A DNA stretch of 64,000 nucleotides from Streptomyces sp. AC1-42W. Lineage in GTDB: Bacteria > Actinomycetota > Actinomycetes > Streptomycetales > Streptomycetaceae. The DNA is taken from positions 186,001 through 250,000 of the forward strand of contig NZ_QKWY01000003.1 in NCBI RefSeq assembly GCF_003248355.1, read 5' to 3'. The position numbers and the translations under genes were made by a program. Positions 15,726 to 24,647 of this stretch are shown here, one piece after another; positions within the stretch are counted from its first letter, which is position 1, and every line of letters starts with the position of its first letter. The notes under the pieces are model-generated. The model worked only from the letters and a program-made list of their open reading frames with translations, ran no database searches and had not been told where the DNA came from.

Positions 15726-16114
15726 GCGCCCTCATCGCAGAGGACGAGATCGTCCACGAGGTGGACCTCGTGTGGCTCGAGGACATCAGCGTGCTCGACT
15801 ACGTCCGCCAGAGCCTGGACCGCCTCCCGACCCGCCGGGGCCGGCCCGCCTACCACCGCGACGGCAGAATGGTCGGGTACGCCCTCCTCGGTCCGAAGGC
15901 CAAGCCGTCCCGCTCCTCGGGCACCTTCCGCCGCCGGGTGTTCTGGCTGCTCCCCCACGACCGGGACACCGAGCCGGAAGGGCTGTACGCGCGCGGCGCG
16001 CCCGCCGAGGCCGTGGACGTACGCACGCTGGCACCGGGCAGCAAGGGGCACAAGACCGAGCGTTCGGAGGGCGGCCCCATGTCGTCGTCCGCCGCTCGCG
16101 AGCTCCAGCCCTAG
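15722..16114 (+). CDS. Small replication-cassette protein A, unknown function
   Basis: 130 residues, not recognised. Its ATG overlaps the helicase TGA (ATGA). It shares a clear core with 22803-23186: VWLED/ENP, LDYVRQ.LD, RRGRP.Y.RDGRMVGY, and a basic RRVF(W/F)LLPHDRD block. Conservation and coupling in both cassettes suggest a replication accessory role such as helicase loading or copy control. No known domain or membrane segment is visible. Confidence 0.7.
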   Translation: MSALIAEDEIVHEVDLVWLEDISVLDYVRQSLDRLPTRRGRPAYHRDGRMVGYALLGPKAKPSRSSGTFRRRVFWLLPHDRDTEPEGLYARGAPAEAVDVRTLAPGSKGHKTERSEGGPMSSSAARELQP

Positions 16115-16159
16115 CTGTTTTCGGGCGTCCGGGCCCGGAGAACGGGCCGGGATAGATAT

Positions 16160-16181
16160 AAAACAGCACGTCCGGTATATT
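16160..16181. promoter_or_regulatory. ARE-like operator upstream of monooxygenase
   Basis: AAAACAGCAC followed by GTCCGGTATATT, same half-site pattern as 9975-9997. It lies about 40 bases before the GTG of the FAD monooxygenase, a suitable operator position. Confidence 0.6.
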
Positions 16182-16221
16182 TCTGTCGTCGGGAGAGTAC
16201 CGAGGACAGAGAGGCACCGTC

Positions 16222-17748
16222 GTGCGGGGAGAACATCCCATCCGGGCCGAGGTGCTCGTGGCCGGCGGAGGGCCTGTCGGCATGCTCGTCGCGGCCGAAC
16301 TGGCCGCGACCGGCGTGGACACCGTACTCCTGGAGCCGAGGACGTCGGTCTCCGGGCAGCCGAAGGCGACGACGCTGCACGCCCGCGCGGTGCAGTCCCT
16401 GGCCCGCCGGGGCCACCTCCCCGGCCCGCCCCGCGCCCCGTATCCGCCGGAGCCCACCTCGAGCGCCTTCCACTTCGCGGGGCTGCCCGGCCTGACCATC
16501 ACCGCTCCCCCGCACGAACCGGAACCCGTCCTCAAGTGCGCCCAGGCCGACCTGGAACGGCACTTGGAGGCGCGGGCCCGGGCGGCCGGTGCCCGCGTGC
16601 TGCGCGGCCACCGCGTCACCGGCCTCGCCCAGGACCCGACCGGCGTACGGGTCACGGCCGAGGGCCCCGGGGGCCCCGTGCTCTGCGACGCCGGTTACGC
16701 GGTGGGGGCGGACGGCGCCCGCAGCACGGTCCGGACGCTGGCGGGCATCGAGTCCGACACGGTCCCGGCGACGGTGTCGGCGCTGATGGGGACGGTCACC
16801 CTGGACGATCCCGGAGACCTGCCCAAGGGCTGGCACCGCACCCCGCGCGGCTGGATCGTCGCCAAGCACACCGGGGACGGTCGCGCCCATCTCCGTACGC
16901 TCGACTGCGGCGGCCCCCACCCGGACCGTCACCGGCCGGTCACCCTGGAGGAGTTGCGCGGGGAGGTGGCCCGTATCGCGGGCCGCGACATCGCGATGCA
17001 CTCCCCGCGCTGGCTCAGCCGGTTCAGCGACTTCGCCCGGCTGGCCCGCACCTTCGGACAGGGCCGGGTCTTCCTCGTCGGCGACGCCGCGCATGTGCAC
17101 TTCCCGATCGGCGGCCAGGGCCTGAGCACCGGCGTCCTGGACGCGCTCGACCTCGGCTGGCGGCTGGCCCACGCGGTGCGCGGCACGGCCGGTGCAAACC
17201 TGCTGACCGGCTACGGCGCCGAGCGTCGACCGCTCGCCCGCCGCGTGATCGACGGCACCCTGGCCCAACTCGCCCTGATGCGCCAGAGCCCCGAAGCGGA
17301 CGCCCTGCGCACGCTGTTCACCGAGCTCCTCGCGTCCGAGGACGAGAGCGGCCGGCTGGGCGGTCTGATCAGCGCCCAGGACACGGTCCTGCCTGATCCC
17401 ACCGGTGCGGGCGGCCCGGCTGCCGGGACCTACCTCGCCAACACCGCGCTGAGCACCCCGGACGGCGACACCGACGTCATCCGCCTGTTGCACGACGGGC
17501 GGCCGCTCCTGCTGCTCCTCGGCGAGAAGTCCGGCCGTCACCGGGAGGCCGCCCGGCCGTGGGCGGGAATCCTGCACACCGTCGAGGCGCGCCCCGTGGC
17601 CGCCCTGCCGTACGAGGCGGCGCTGGTCCGGCCGGACGGCTATCTGGCCTGGGTGCCCGGCGACGGCGAGCTGGACCGGGTGCTGGCGGCGTACTTCGGA
17701 CCGGACGGCTCCGGAAACGCGGCGGGCGCCCCGGCCGGGCGGCCATGA
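16222..17748 (+). CDS. FAD-dependent aromatic hydroxylase (class A monooxygenase)
   Basis: 508 residues. FAD-binding GxGxxG (VAGGGPVGM, about 10-18), the DG motif VGADGARSTVR (about 156-166) and the GD motif FLVGDAAHVHFP (about 287-298) define a PHBH-fold flavoprotein monooxygenase; the C-terminal thioredoxin-like region matches the PgaE/MtmOIV group acting on polyketides. GTG start. It probably oxidises a polyketide or a butenolide/GBL precursor. It stands alone between rep cassette A and a convergent receptor gene, behind an ARE-like operator. Confidence 0.85.
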   Translation: MRGEHPIRAEVLVAGGGPVGMLVAAELAATGVDTVLLEPRTSVSGQPKATTLHARAVQSLARRGHLPGPPRAPYPPEPTSSAFHFAGLPGLTITAPPHEPEPVLKCAQADLERHLEARARAAGARVLRGHRVTGLAQDPTGVRVTAEGPGGPVLCDAGYAVGADGARSTVRTLAGIESDTVPATVSALMGTVTLDDPGDLPKGWHRTPRGWIVAKHTGDGRAHLRTLDCGGPHPDRHRPVTLEELRGEVARIAGRDIAMHSPRWLSRFSDFARLARTFGQGRVFLVGDAAHVHFPIGGQGLSTGVLDALDLGWRLAHAVRGTAGANLLTGYGAERRPLARRVIDGTLAQLALMRQSPEADALRTLFTELLASEDESGRLGGLISAQDTVLPDPTGAGGPAAGTYLANTALSTPDGDTDVIRLLHDGRPLLLLLGEKSGRHREAARPWAGILHTVEARPVAALPYEAALVRPDGYLAWVPGDGELDRVLAAYFGPDGSGNAAGAPAGRP

Positions 17749-17777
17749 GCACGGCCCGGCGGGACGCCCCGCTGCTT

Positions 17778-18452
17778 TCAGCTGGCGGTCTCCAGGACGC
17801 CGTCGCGCAGGTCGGCGGCCTTCACGGCCTCCGCGTACACCTTGGCGCCCCGGCCCTCGGAGAGGTCGAGCGAGGCCAGCACGGACGGCACCACGGCGCT
17901 GGGCAGCAGATGCCGCATCAGGGCGGACACCCGCACCACCAGGTCGCGGTACTCGCAGACGGCCTGTGACATGGACTGGATACCGGCGAAGGAGCCCACG
18001 AGCACGTCGGCCGTCTCCGGCGGCGAGATGTGCGGCAGCAACTCGCCCTGGGCCTGCGCCTGCTGGAGCAGGTCGAGGCCGACCTCGCCCCAGCGCAGGA
18101 ACGGGCCGCTGCGGTCGAGGTTCTGCGTCTGCTGGTCCATCGTCAGACGGACGCCCGCGCGGACCATCGGATCGGTCTGCAGGCGGTGGGCGTGCAGCAT
18201 GACGATGTCCACGACCTCCTGCACCTTGGAGGCGCGCATCGGCACGATGATCCGCTGGTCCTGCTCGGAGAGGACGCCCTGGGCGAGGTCTTCCTTGGAG
18301 TGGAAGTGGAAGTACAGCGCGCCCTTGGTCACCCCCGCCTCGGTGAGGATCTGGGAGATCGTGGCTGCTTGGTACCCCTGTTCCTCGAAGATCTTGGCCG
18401 CCGCCGAAAGAATCGTCTGCCGGGTGCGGATAGCACGTAGCTGCTCAGCCAC
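17778..18452 (-). CDS. Gamma-butyrolactone receptor (TetR family)
   Basis: 224 residues, similar in length to ArpA/ScbR. HTH: KIFEEQGYQAATISQI, then VTKGALYFHFHSKEDL. The ligand domain keeps the central Trp (GPFLRWGEVGLDLL, about 127) associated with ligand binding in true receptors, making this the best candidate for the genuine GBL sensor here. It is divergent from the NmrA-like gene with a shared ARE-like site at 18492-18515 and convergent with the monooxygenase. Confidence 0.88.
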   Translation of the reverse strand: MAEQLRAIRTRQTILSAAAKIFEEQGYQAATISQILTEAGVTKGALYFHFHSKEDLAQGVLSEQDQRIIVPMRASKVQEVVDIVMLHAHRLQTDPMVRAGVRLTMDQQTQNLDRSGPFLRWGEVGLDLLQQAQAQGELLPHISPPETADVLVGSFAGIQSMSQAVCEYRDLVVRVSALMRHLLPSAVVPSVLASLDLSEGRGAKVYAEAVKAADLRDGVLETAS

Positions 18453-18491
18453 TCTGCCTCCTCCCTCCTCAAGGGTGGTTGCGGAAGAGTA

Positions 18492-18515
18492 AATAAACCG
18501 TCCAGTTCGTATCTT
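18492..18515. promoter_or_regulatory. ARE-like operator between receptor and NmrA genes
   Basis: AATAAACCGTCC followed by AGTTCGTATCTT in the 122-base divergent gap, about 40 bases upstream of the receptor start. It would let the receptor control both itself and the oxidoreductase. Confidence 0.6.
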
Positions 18516-18574
18516 ACAGGCCGGTGCCTTCCCTCCGCCCTGGTCGGGGAAATGTCCGGCAGGAAAGGGAAACC

Positions 18575-19441
18575 ATGATCCTTGTCACGGGCGCAACCGG
18601 GACGATCGGCCGTGAAGTGCTCCGGCTCCTCCCCGCCGGCCTGCCCGTACGCATCATGGCCAGGCACCCCGAGCGGGTCACCGGCGCCCCTCCCGACGCC
18701 CACATCGTCCACGGCGACTTCACGGACCCGAGTTCGCTGACGGACGCTCTGCACAACGTCCGCACCGCCCTTTTGGTCACCAACCCCGACGGCGACGACG
18801 ACACCCGCTTCCTCGGCCCGGCCCTCGCGGCCGGCGTCCGGCACATCGTCAAACTCTCCGCGGCCGCCGTCACCGACCCCCGGGCCGATGATCTGATCAC
18901 CCGTCGCCAGCGCCACAACGAAGACCTGCTGCGCGCCTCCGGAACGGCCTGGACCCTGCTGCGCCCCCGCGCCTTCATGTCGAACACCCTGTCCTGGGCC
19001 CGCTCCATCCGTGCCGATCGTACGGTGCGCGCACCGTACGGGTTCTCCGAGAACGCCTGCGTCGACCCCAGGGACGTGGCGGAGGCGGCCGTACGGGCCC
19101 TCACCGGGCCTGCGGGAGACCACGCGGGCCGGGCCTACACCCTGACCGGCCCTCAGCCGCTCTCGGCCGCCGCGCAGACGGCTCAGCTCTCCCGGCTCCT
19201 GGGCCTGGAGCTCCGCTTCCACGAGCTGAGCCCCCAGGAGGCCCGTACGGCCCTCGGAGCGCGCTACCCGGCGGATATCGCCGACGCGCTCCTGGAGAGC
19301 GCCAGAAGGCAGCACAGCGGCTCCAAGGGGGTCGTGGACCCCACGCTCCCCCGCCTGCTCGGGCGCCCGGCCGGGACGTTCCAGGACTGGGCGGCCGACC
19401 ACCTGGACGCGTTCCGGCCTGCCGCTGGCGCGGGGGACTGA
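18575..19441 (+). CDS. NmrA-like NAD(P)-binding oxidoreductase
   Basis: 288 residues. N-terminal Rossmann motif VTGATGTIGREV (about 4-15), then LRPRAFMSN and YTLTGPQPLS, as in NmrA-like atypical short-chain reductases. ATG preceded by AGGAAAGGGA. Located back to back with the GBL receptor, it is a reasonable candidate for a reductive step in making or changing the autoregulator, but substrate cannot be read from sequence. The iteron region B follows directly. Confidence 0.8.
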   Translation: MILVTGATGTIGREVLRLLPAGLPVRIMARHPERVTGAPPDAHIVHGDFTDPSSLTDALHNVRTALLVTNPDGDDDTRFLGPALAAGVRHIVKLSAAAVTDPRADDLITRRQRHNEDLLRASGTAWTLLRPRAFMSNTLSWARSIRADRTVRAPYGFSENACVDPRDVAEAAVRALTGPAGDHAGRAYTLTGPQPLSAAAQTAQLSRLLGLELRFHELSPQEARTALGARYPADIADALLESARRQHSGSKGVVDPTLPRLLGRPAGTFQDWAADHLDAFRPAAGAGD

Positions 19442-19448
19442 CGTCGGT

Positions 19449-20040
19449 TCAGTCCCTCCGCGTTCGGTCCCTCTTCGGTCCCTCCGACAAAACCGCAGGT
19501 CAGAGGGGTGCGGTCGGAGGAGATCAGGGTCTGAAGGGACTGAAGGGACTCAAGGTTGGTAGTTATAAGCGATTATGCAGGCGTGTGTATGCGCTCGCGC
19601 GTAGAAACACCCTATATTTACCTTTCATTAATCATCTTTATCCTGAAGCGCTGATAACTACCGACCTTGAGTCCCTTCAGTCCCTCCGATTTTGGCCTGC
19701 AAGTCTCTGACCTGCGGTTTTGCCCGAGGGACCGAAGAGGGACTGAAAGTTCCAGTCCCTCGGCTCCGCGTTCAGTCCCTCCGTTCAGTCCCTCCTCCGG
19801 GCGCCCCCCGGTGGCCTCCGGCTCGCTGGCCGAAAACGTGCGGTGTGCGACTGCGACTCCTCGGAGCAAGGGACCGAAGGGACTCGCGGAGCGAAGAGAC
19901 CCGTGCGCTCCGGGATGCCTGTTGTAGGCTCTGATCCGGATTGGAAAACTCAGTCCCTTTAGTCCCTCGGCAGGTCGGAGGCACCCCTCTGACCTGGGCT
20001 TTCTCCGAGGGACTGAGTTGTTCGGGACTGAACGAAACCT
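19449..20040. repeat. Replication origin B: GGGACTGAA iterons
   Basis: A 626-base gene-free stretch (19442-20067) built like origin A but with a changed 9-mer. Three tandem copies at 19527-19553 read GGGTCTGAA, GGGACTGAA, GGGACTCAA. An inverted pair lies at 19667-19684, and more AGTCCCTC/AGGGACTGA copies run to about 20030. Between the two main clusters is an AT-rich block bounded by GGTAGTTAT (19558-19566) and ATAACTACC (19654-19662), a likely unwinding element. CAGGTCAGAG/TGACCTG motifs recur as in origin A. Confidence 0.75.
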
Positions 20041-20067
20041 GTTGGCCCCTCGGCAAGGACGATCAGC

Positions 20068-21144
20068 GTGCCGCGTCAAAGAGAGACCGGTGACCCGCGC
20101 GCGGCGGGGGCCACGAGTCCCTTCGACATGGCCCGTTGGTGTGCGGGGAACGGCTGGCCCGTCCATCCGCTGGCCGCCGGCCGCAAGACTCCGGCGGGCA
20201 ACTGCCCCGGCTGCCGGGAGGACCCGCACCGCCCGGCCGACTGCCCCTGCCTGCCTGCGGGAAGGTGGTGCCACGGTTTCCACGCGGCGACCACCGACCC
20301 CGAGCGGCTGGCCGCCTGGTGGGGTGCCCACCCCGGCCTGGGGGTCGGCGTCTCCTGCGGCCCGGCCGGGCTCGTCGTACTGGATATCGACGCACACAGT
20401 GCCGAAGTCCCGCACCGGGACCGCCTTCTGCCGGGCATTCCGATCCACGAGAGCGTCAACCTGACCGGCCTGGCCTCCGGGTTCGACACCCTCGCCCTCC
20501 TGGCCGCGCTGCGCGGCGCGCCGAGCCCCGCGGACGACGAGGCCACCCTTCGCGTCCGTACCCCGTCCGGCGGCCTCCACGTCTGGTACCGCACCGCGCC
20601 GGACGGACCGCGCTACCGCTCGTCGGTGGGCTCCAGCCCCAAGGTGGCCCTGGCCTGGCAGGTCGACGTCCGGGCCACCGGCGGCTACATCGTCACCCCG
20701 GCCACCCGCACCCCGGCGGGCACCTACACCCCCGTAGGGGCCGCCCGACTGCCCGCTCCCCTGCCCTCCTGGCTCGCCGTCGAACTGCGCCGCACCGGCC
20801 ACGCGCCCGGACCCGCCCCGGCCCGGGTCCCCGCACCCCGCCCCGTCCGCCCGGCAGGCGGCGTCTCACGGGCCGTGCGGCTGCTGGAACCCCTGCTCGC
20901 CGAGGTCCGGGCGTGCGCGGCGGCAGCCGAGGGCACGGCCTTCACCGAGAAGCTCAACCGGGCCGCCTACACGGCGGGCGGCCTCGTCGCCGCCGGACAC
21001 CTCGCCGAGCCCCGTGCGCGCGACCTGCTCATCGAAGCCGCCGACGCGGCGCGCCCGCACCGTCACCGGCACAGCCTCACCGTCATCGCCTCAGCCCTGT
21101 CCGCCGGCGCAGCCCGCCCGCTCCATCCCGAAGGACGCCCATGA
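20068..21144 (+). CDS. Bifunctional primase-polymerase (PrimPol), replication cassette B
   Basis: 358 residues, paralogue of 13075-14190 with the same motif order: WPVHPLAAGRKTPAGNC, a Cys/His segment (CPGCREDPHRPADCPC), GRWCHGFHAAT, VVLDIDAHSAEVPHRDRLLPG, and LRVRTPSGGLHVWYR. GTG start. Its TGA overlaps the helicase ATG (ATGA). The divergent iterons upstream suggest this copy recognises its own origin. Confidence 0.85.
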   Translation: MPRQRETGDPRAAGATSPFDMARWCAGNGWPVHPLAAGRKTPAGNCPGCREDPHRPADCPCLPAGRWCHGFHAATTDPERLAAWWGAHPGLGVGVSCGPAGLVVLDIDAHSAEVPHRDRLLPGIPIHESVNLTGLASGFDTLALLAALRGAPSPADDEATLRVRTPSGGLHVWYRTAPDGPRYRSSVGSSPKVALAWQVDVRATGGYIVTPATRTPAGTYTPVGAARLPAPLPSWLAVELRRTGHAPGPAPARVPAPRPVRPAGGVSRAVRLLEPLLAEVRACAAAAEGTAFTEKLNRAAYTAGGLVAAGHLAEPRARDLLIEAADAARPHRHRHSLTVIASALSAGAARPLHPEGRP

Positions 21145-22679
21145 GCAGCGCCGAGAGCAGCCCGCGCTTCGACGCCACTGCCGCCGCGCAGCAGATGCTC
21201 GCCCTCGAGACCGAAGGCGGCATGCCCGGCCTGCCCGCCCAGCAGAACGCCTCAGCGGCGGGCGAACCGCCCCTGCCCGAGGGCCGTCTGCCCGCGCTGC
21301 TCACGGACCGGGGCAACGCCAAGCTGTTCGCCGTCATGTTCGGGGACCAGTTCCGGCACGTCGAGGGCCTGGGCTGGTACCACTGGGACCAGTACCGCTG
21401 GAAGCGCACGGGCGGCGAGAAGGCCGCGGTGTGGGCGGCGGGCGACCTCGCGGAGCAGATGCCCGCCACCGACCCCACCGGCCAGTTCACCGACCGGGAG
21501 GTCCGCGCGCACCGGCGCCGCTCGATGTCGACGCCGGGCATCAAGGCCATGCTCACCCAGGCGAAGGCCTCCCCCGCCCTGGCGCTCGACCCGGACGTCC
21601 TGGACGGCGACCCGTACGCGCTGTGCACCCCGGCCGGGGTCGTCGATCTGCACACCGGGCATCTGCGCAAGCCGGACCCCGAGGGCGACATGCACTCCAG
21701 GGCGACGAGCGTGGCGCCCGAGGAGACGCCCACCCCGCGCTGGCACCGCTTCCTGCACGACACCTTCGGCGACGACGCCAAGGGCGAGGAGACCATCCAC
21801 TTCCTCCATCTGCTCCTCGGCTACTCCGTCACCGGGGACGTCGGGGCCCAGGTGCTGCCGTTCCTCTACGGGACCGGTGCCAACGGCAAGTCCGTGCTGC
21901 TGGACGTCATGACGCAGATTCTCGGCGACTACGCGCAGGCCGCGCCGCCGGGCTTCCTCATGGAGAAGGGCAAGTTCTCCGAGCACTCCACGGAGCTGAC
22001 CGAGCTGCACGGGCGGCGCATCGTGGTCTGCTCGGAGCTGAAGCCGAACGACAAGTTCGACGAGTCCCGCGTGAAGCTGCTGACCGGTGGCGACCGCATC
22101 ATGGCCCGCCGGATGCGGCAGGACTTCTTCAGCTTCAACCCGACCCACAAGCTCTGGCTGCTGGGCAACCACCGTCCCGAAGTAGGCACCGGCGGCCATG
22201 CGTTCTGGCGCCGTATCCGTCTGATCCCGTTCGAGCGCGTCGTCCCGGCGGCCCGCAAGATCGACAACCTGGCCAAAGAACTGGTGCAAAGCGAGGGCCC
22301 CGGCATCCTGCAGTGGCTCATCGAGGGCGCCAAGCTCTACCTGGCCACCCGCGACCCGCTGGACGGCCCCGCCACGGTGCGCTCGGCGACCGCGGCCTAC
22401 GCCACCACCGAGGACCACATCGGCCGCTTCCTCGCCGAGTGCTGCACCACCCAGGCCCCGGACCTGCGGGTGGAGCAGGGTCTCCTGTACGCGGCGTACA
22501 GCAGCTGGTGCGGGGCCGGTGAGGGGATCAGGCCCGCGACGGCCCGTGCGTTCGCGACCCGAGTCCGCCAGGAGCTCTGCCTCGCCTCGCCCGCCGACAT
22601 GATGAAGTCCAGCGGCAAGAAGTACTACCCCGGCCTCGGGCTTCTCGCGGACGAGGACTCCCGGAGCAGCCATGCCTGA
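21141..22679 (+). CDS. SF3/D5-type replicative helicase, replication cassette B
   Basis: 512 residues, identical in length to the cassette A helicase and collinear with it. Walker A GTGANGKSVLLD, Walker B region RIVVCSELKPND, GGDRIMARRMRQDFFSF, and LWLLGNHRPEV are intact, so both copies should be active. Starts inside the primase stop. The N-terminal 60 residues, probably the contact with the primase, are the most different part. Confidence 0.88.
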   Translation: MSSAESSPRFDATAAAQQMLALETEGGMPGLPAQQNASAAGEPPLPEGRLPALLTDRGNAKLFAVMFGDQFRHVEGLGWYHWDQYRWKRTGGEKAAVWAAGDLAEQMPATDPTGQFTDREVRAHRRRSMSTPGIKAMLTQAKASPALALDPDVLDGDPYALCTPAGVVDLHTGHLRKPDPEGDMHSRATSVAPEETPTPRWHRFLHDTFGDDAKGEETIHFLHLLLGYSVTGDVGAQVLPFLYGTGANGKSVLLDVMTQILGDYAQAAPPGFLMEKGKFSEHSTELTELHGRRIVVCSELKPNDKFDESRVKLLTGGDRIMARRMRQDFFSFNPTHKLWLLGNHRPEVGTGGHAFWRRIRLIPFERVVPAARKIDNLAKELVQSEGPGILQWLIEGAKLYLATRDPLDGPATVRSATAAYATTEDHIGRFLAECCTTQAPDLRVEQGLLYAAYSSWCGAGEGIRPATARAFATRVRQELCLASPADMMKSSGKKYYPGLGLLADEDSRSSHA

Positions 22680-22802
22680 CCACCGCGCCCGGCACACTTC
22701 CGCCGATCCGGCCTACCATGAACACGGTGCCCCCACCAGGGAACGTGCTCACACCCACCCCGGCCTCTTCCCGGCCGGCCGACACACTAAGGGGCTGCAG
22801 CC

Positions 22803-23186
22803 ATGAGCTCGCTGCTGAACGAGAGCGACCTCCACCACGAGAACGCCGTGGTCTGGCTGGAGAACCCCGACAATCTCGACTACGTACGCCAGGCGCTCGA
22901 CAAGACCACCCGCCGCCGGGGAAAGCCCCGCTACGAACGGGACGGACGCATGGTCGGCTACACCGAGCTGGAGGCCGACACCGAGGCCGACCCCGACAGC
23001 GGACTGCATCTGCGCCGGGTCTTCTTCCTTCTCCCCCACGACCGCGACGCCGACCCGGACGGCCCGTACCACGAGGGTGCCCCCGGCGAGGCGGTCGACC
23101 CGAGCACCATCGAGCCCAAGCGGGTGGGCGACAAGACACCCCGCTCGCAACGCGGCCTGGCCGCGACGGCTGAGGCGGGCAGCTGA
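22803..23186 (+). CDS. Small replication-cassette protein B, unknown function
   Basis: 127 residues, paralogue of 15722-16114: WLENPDNLDYVRQALDKTTR, KPRYERDGRMVGYTELE, LRRVFFLLPHDRD. Unlike copy A it does not overlap the helicase; a 123-base gap with no clear gene separates them. Function unknown; possibly a cassette-specific replication accessory. The stop is followed within 15 bases by the first parS-like palindrome. Confidence 0.7.
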   Translation: MSSLLNESDLHHENAVVWLENPDNLDYVRQALDKTTRRRGKPRYERDGRMVGYTELEADTEADPDSGLHLRRVFFLLPHDRDADPDGPYHEGAPGEAVDPSTIEPKRVGDKTPRSQRGLAATAEAGS

Positions 23187-23196
23187 CGGGACCGCG

Positions 23197-23219
23197 GGAT
23201 TATTACGCCGTAATAATCC
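23197..23219. promoter_or_regulatory. parS-like palindrome 1
   Basis: ATTATTACGCCGTAATAAT at 23199-23217 is a perfect 9+1+9 palindrome, extended by GG/CC on each side. It is strikingly AT-rich in GC-rich surroundings. It lies upstream of parA. Confidence 0.75.
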
Positions 23220-23233
23220 CGCCGCCCCGCCGA

Positions 23234-23252
23234 CGTATTACGGCGTAATAAT
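23234..23252. promoter_or_regulatory. parS-like palindrome 2 (imperfect)
   Basis: CGTATTACGGCGTAATAAT, two mismatches from the 19-mer in the left arm, spaced 35 bases from site 1. Both lie in the 222-base gap before parA. Confidence 0.65.
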
Positions 23253-23408
23253 CCGCTCGCCCCCGTGCGCGGGGGCCCCTTCCCGGCCACCGAGCCCGGC
23301 TCCAGGACCCCTCCGGAGCCGGGCTTTTGAGTGATCCTCGAAGAAATCACAGTCACAACTAACGCGTCGATGCCGAGAAGGATCATCGAAGTTAGTAAGG
23401 TGACTGCC

Positions 23409-24647
23409 ATGACTTCGCCCTCCCCCGGCGACCGCGAGAAGGTCGTCTCCAAGCTGCCCTCGGTGCTGCAGCAGGACCTGAAGATCCGGGCAGCCCAGCA
23501 CAAGACCGACATCCAGCACGCCGTCGAAGCAGGCATCGAGGCCTGGCGGCGGCTCGGCTCCAACCTCTCCCCCATCGACACCGCGGGCGCCAAGTCCTTC
23601 GCCACCTTCCTGCCTGACGGGCAGTGGGACGGCTTCCGCGCCGACTGCGCCTCGCGCGGCGTCTCCCTCATCCAGGGCCTCGCCCAGTCCGTCGTAATGT
23701 GGCTGGAGACCAACCCGGCCCCCACCGTCGTCCGCCCCGAGCACCCCAAGCGCATCATCACCTGCAACCAGAAGGGCGGCGTCGGCAAGACCGCCATCGC
23801 CGCAGGCACCGGCGAAGCCCTCGCCGAGGACCCCGGCGCGCTCCACCCCGTCCGTATCTCCAAGCACTTCGCGGCCGCCCTCGCCGAGGACGACCACCCC
23901 TCCCCCCTCGACTACGAGGACCTGCCCGGCCTCGGACTGCGCGTCCTCCTCGTCGACTTCGACCCCCAGTGCCACCTCACCAAGCAGCTCGGCCACGAGC
24001 CCCTGCCCATCGAGGGCGACAGCCTCACCAAGCACATGGCGGGCGAGGCCAAGGGCAACCTCGCCGACCTCGTCGTCCGCATCGAGGACCCGCGCTTCGG
24101 CGACCGCCTCCACCTCCTGCCGGCCTGCACCGACGCCTTCCTCCTCGACGTCAAGCTCTCCGGGGTCCGGGCCCGCGAAGCAGCCCTGGAACGCGCCCTG
24201 TCCGCCATCGAGGCCGACTACGACGCCGTCATCATCGACTGCCCGCCCAGCCTCGGCCTCAGCATGGACGCCGCCGCCTACTACGGCCGCCGCCGCCAGG
24301 GCGAAGCCCCCGGCAACTCCGGTGTGCTCGTCGTCGTCCAGGCCGAGGACAGCTCCGCCGACGCCTACGGACTCCTCACCTCCCAGATCGAGGACCTGCG
24401 CGACGACATGCACCTCGAACTCGACTACCTCGGCATCGTCGTCAACCACTACGACGCCCGCCGCGGCTACATCGCCACCTCGTCCCTCAACTCCTGGATG
24501 GACATAAAGGACCCCAGGGTCGTCGGCGTCATCGGCGACCTCAAGGAACAGAAGGAGGCCGTACGCGTGAAGCAGCCCCTGCTCGCCTACTCCCCCCGCT
24601 GCGACCAGGCAGTCGGTCTGCGCGCCCTCGCCCGGGAGATCTCATGA
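23409..24647 (+). CDS. parA: ParA partition ATPase
   Basis: 412 residues. The deviant Walker A NQKGGVGKT (120-128), A' motif VLLVDFDPQCHL and B motif AVIIDCPPSLGL are all present. About 110 residues precede the ATPase and probably bind an operator, as in type Ia plasmid ParAs. An extra stretch of about 45 residues separates Walker A from the A' strand, unusual for the family. ATG at 23409 is the best start; AAGG lies upstream, as does a short ACTAAC/GTTAGT inverted repeat (23358 and 23391). The stop overlaps parB. Confidence 0.9.
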   Translation: MTSPSPGDREKVVSKLPSVLQQDLKIRAAQHKTDIQHAVEAGIEAWRRLGSNLSPIDTAGAKSFATFLPDGQWDGFRADCASRGVSLIQGLAQSVVMWLETNPAPTVVRPEHPKRIITCNQKGGVGKTAIAAGTGEALAEDPGALHPVRISKHFAAALAEDDHPSPLDYEDLPGLGLRVLLVDFDPQCHLTKQLGHEPLPIEGDSLTKHMAGEAKGNLADLVVRIEDPRFGDRLHLLPACTDAFLLDVKLSGVRAREAALERALSAIEADYDAVIIDCPPSLGLSMDAAAYYGRRRQGEAPGNSGVLVVVQAEDSSADAYGLLTSQIEDLRDDMHLELDYLGIVVNHYDARRGYIATSSLNSWMDIKDPRVVGVIGDLKEQKEAVRVKQPLLAYSPRCDQAVGLRALAREIS

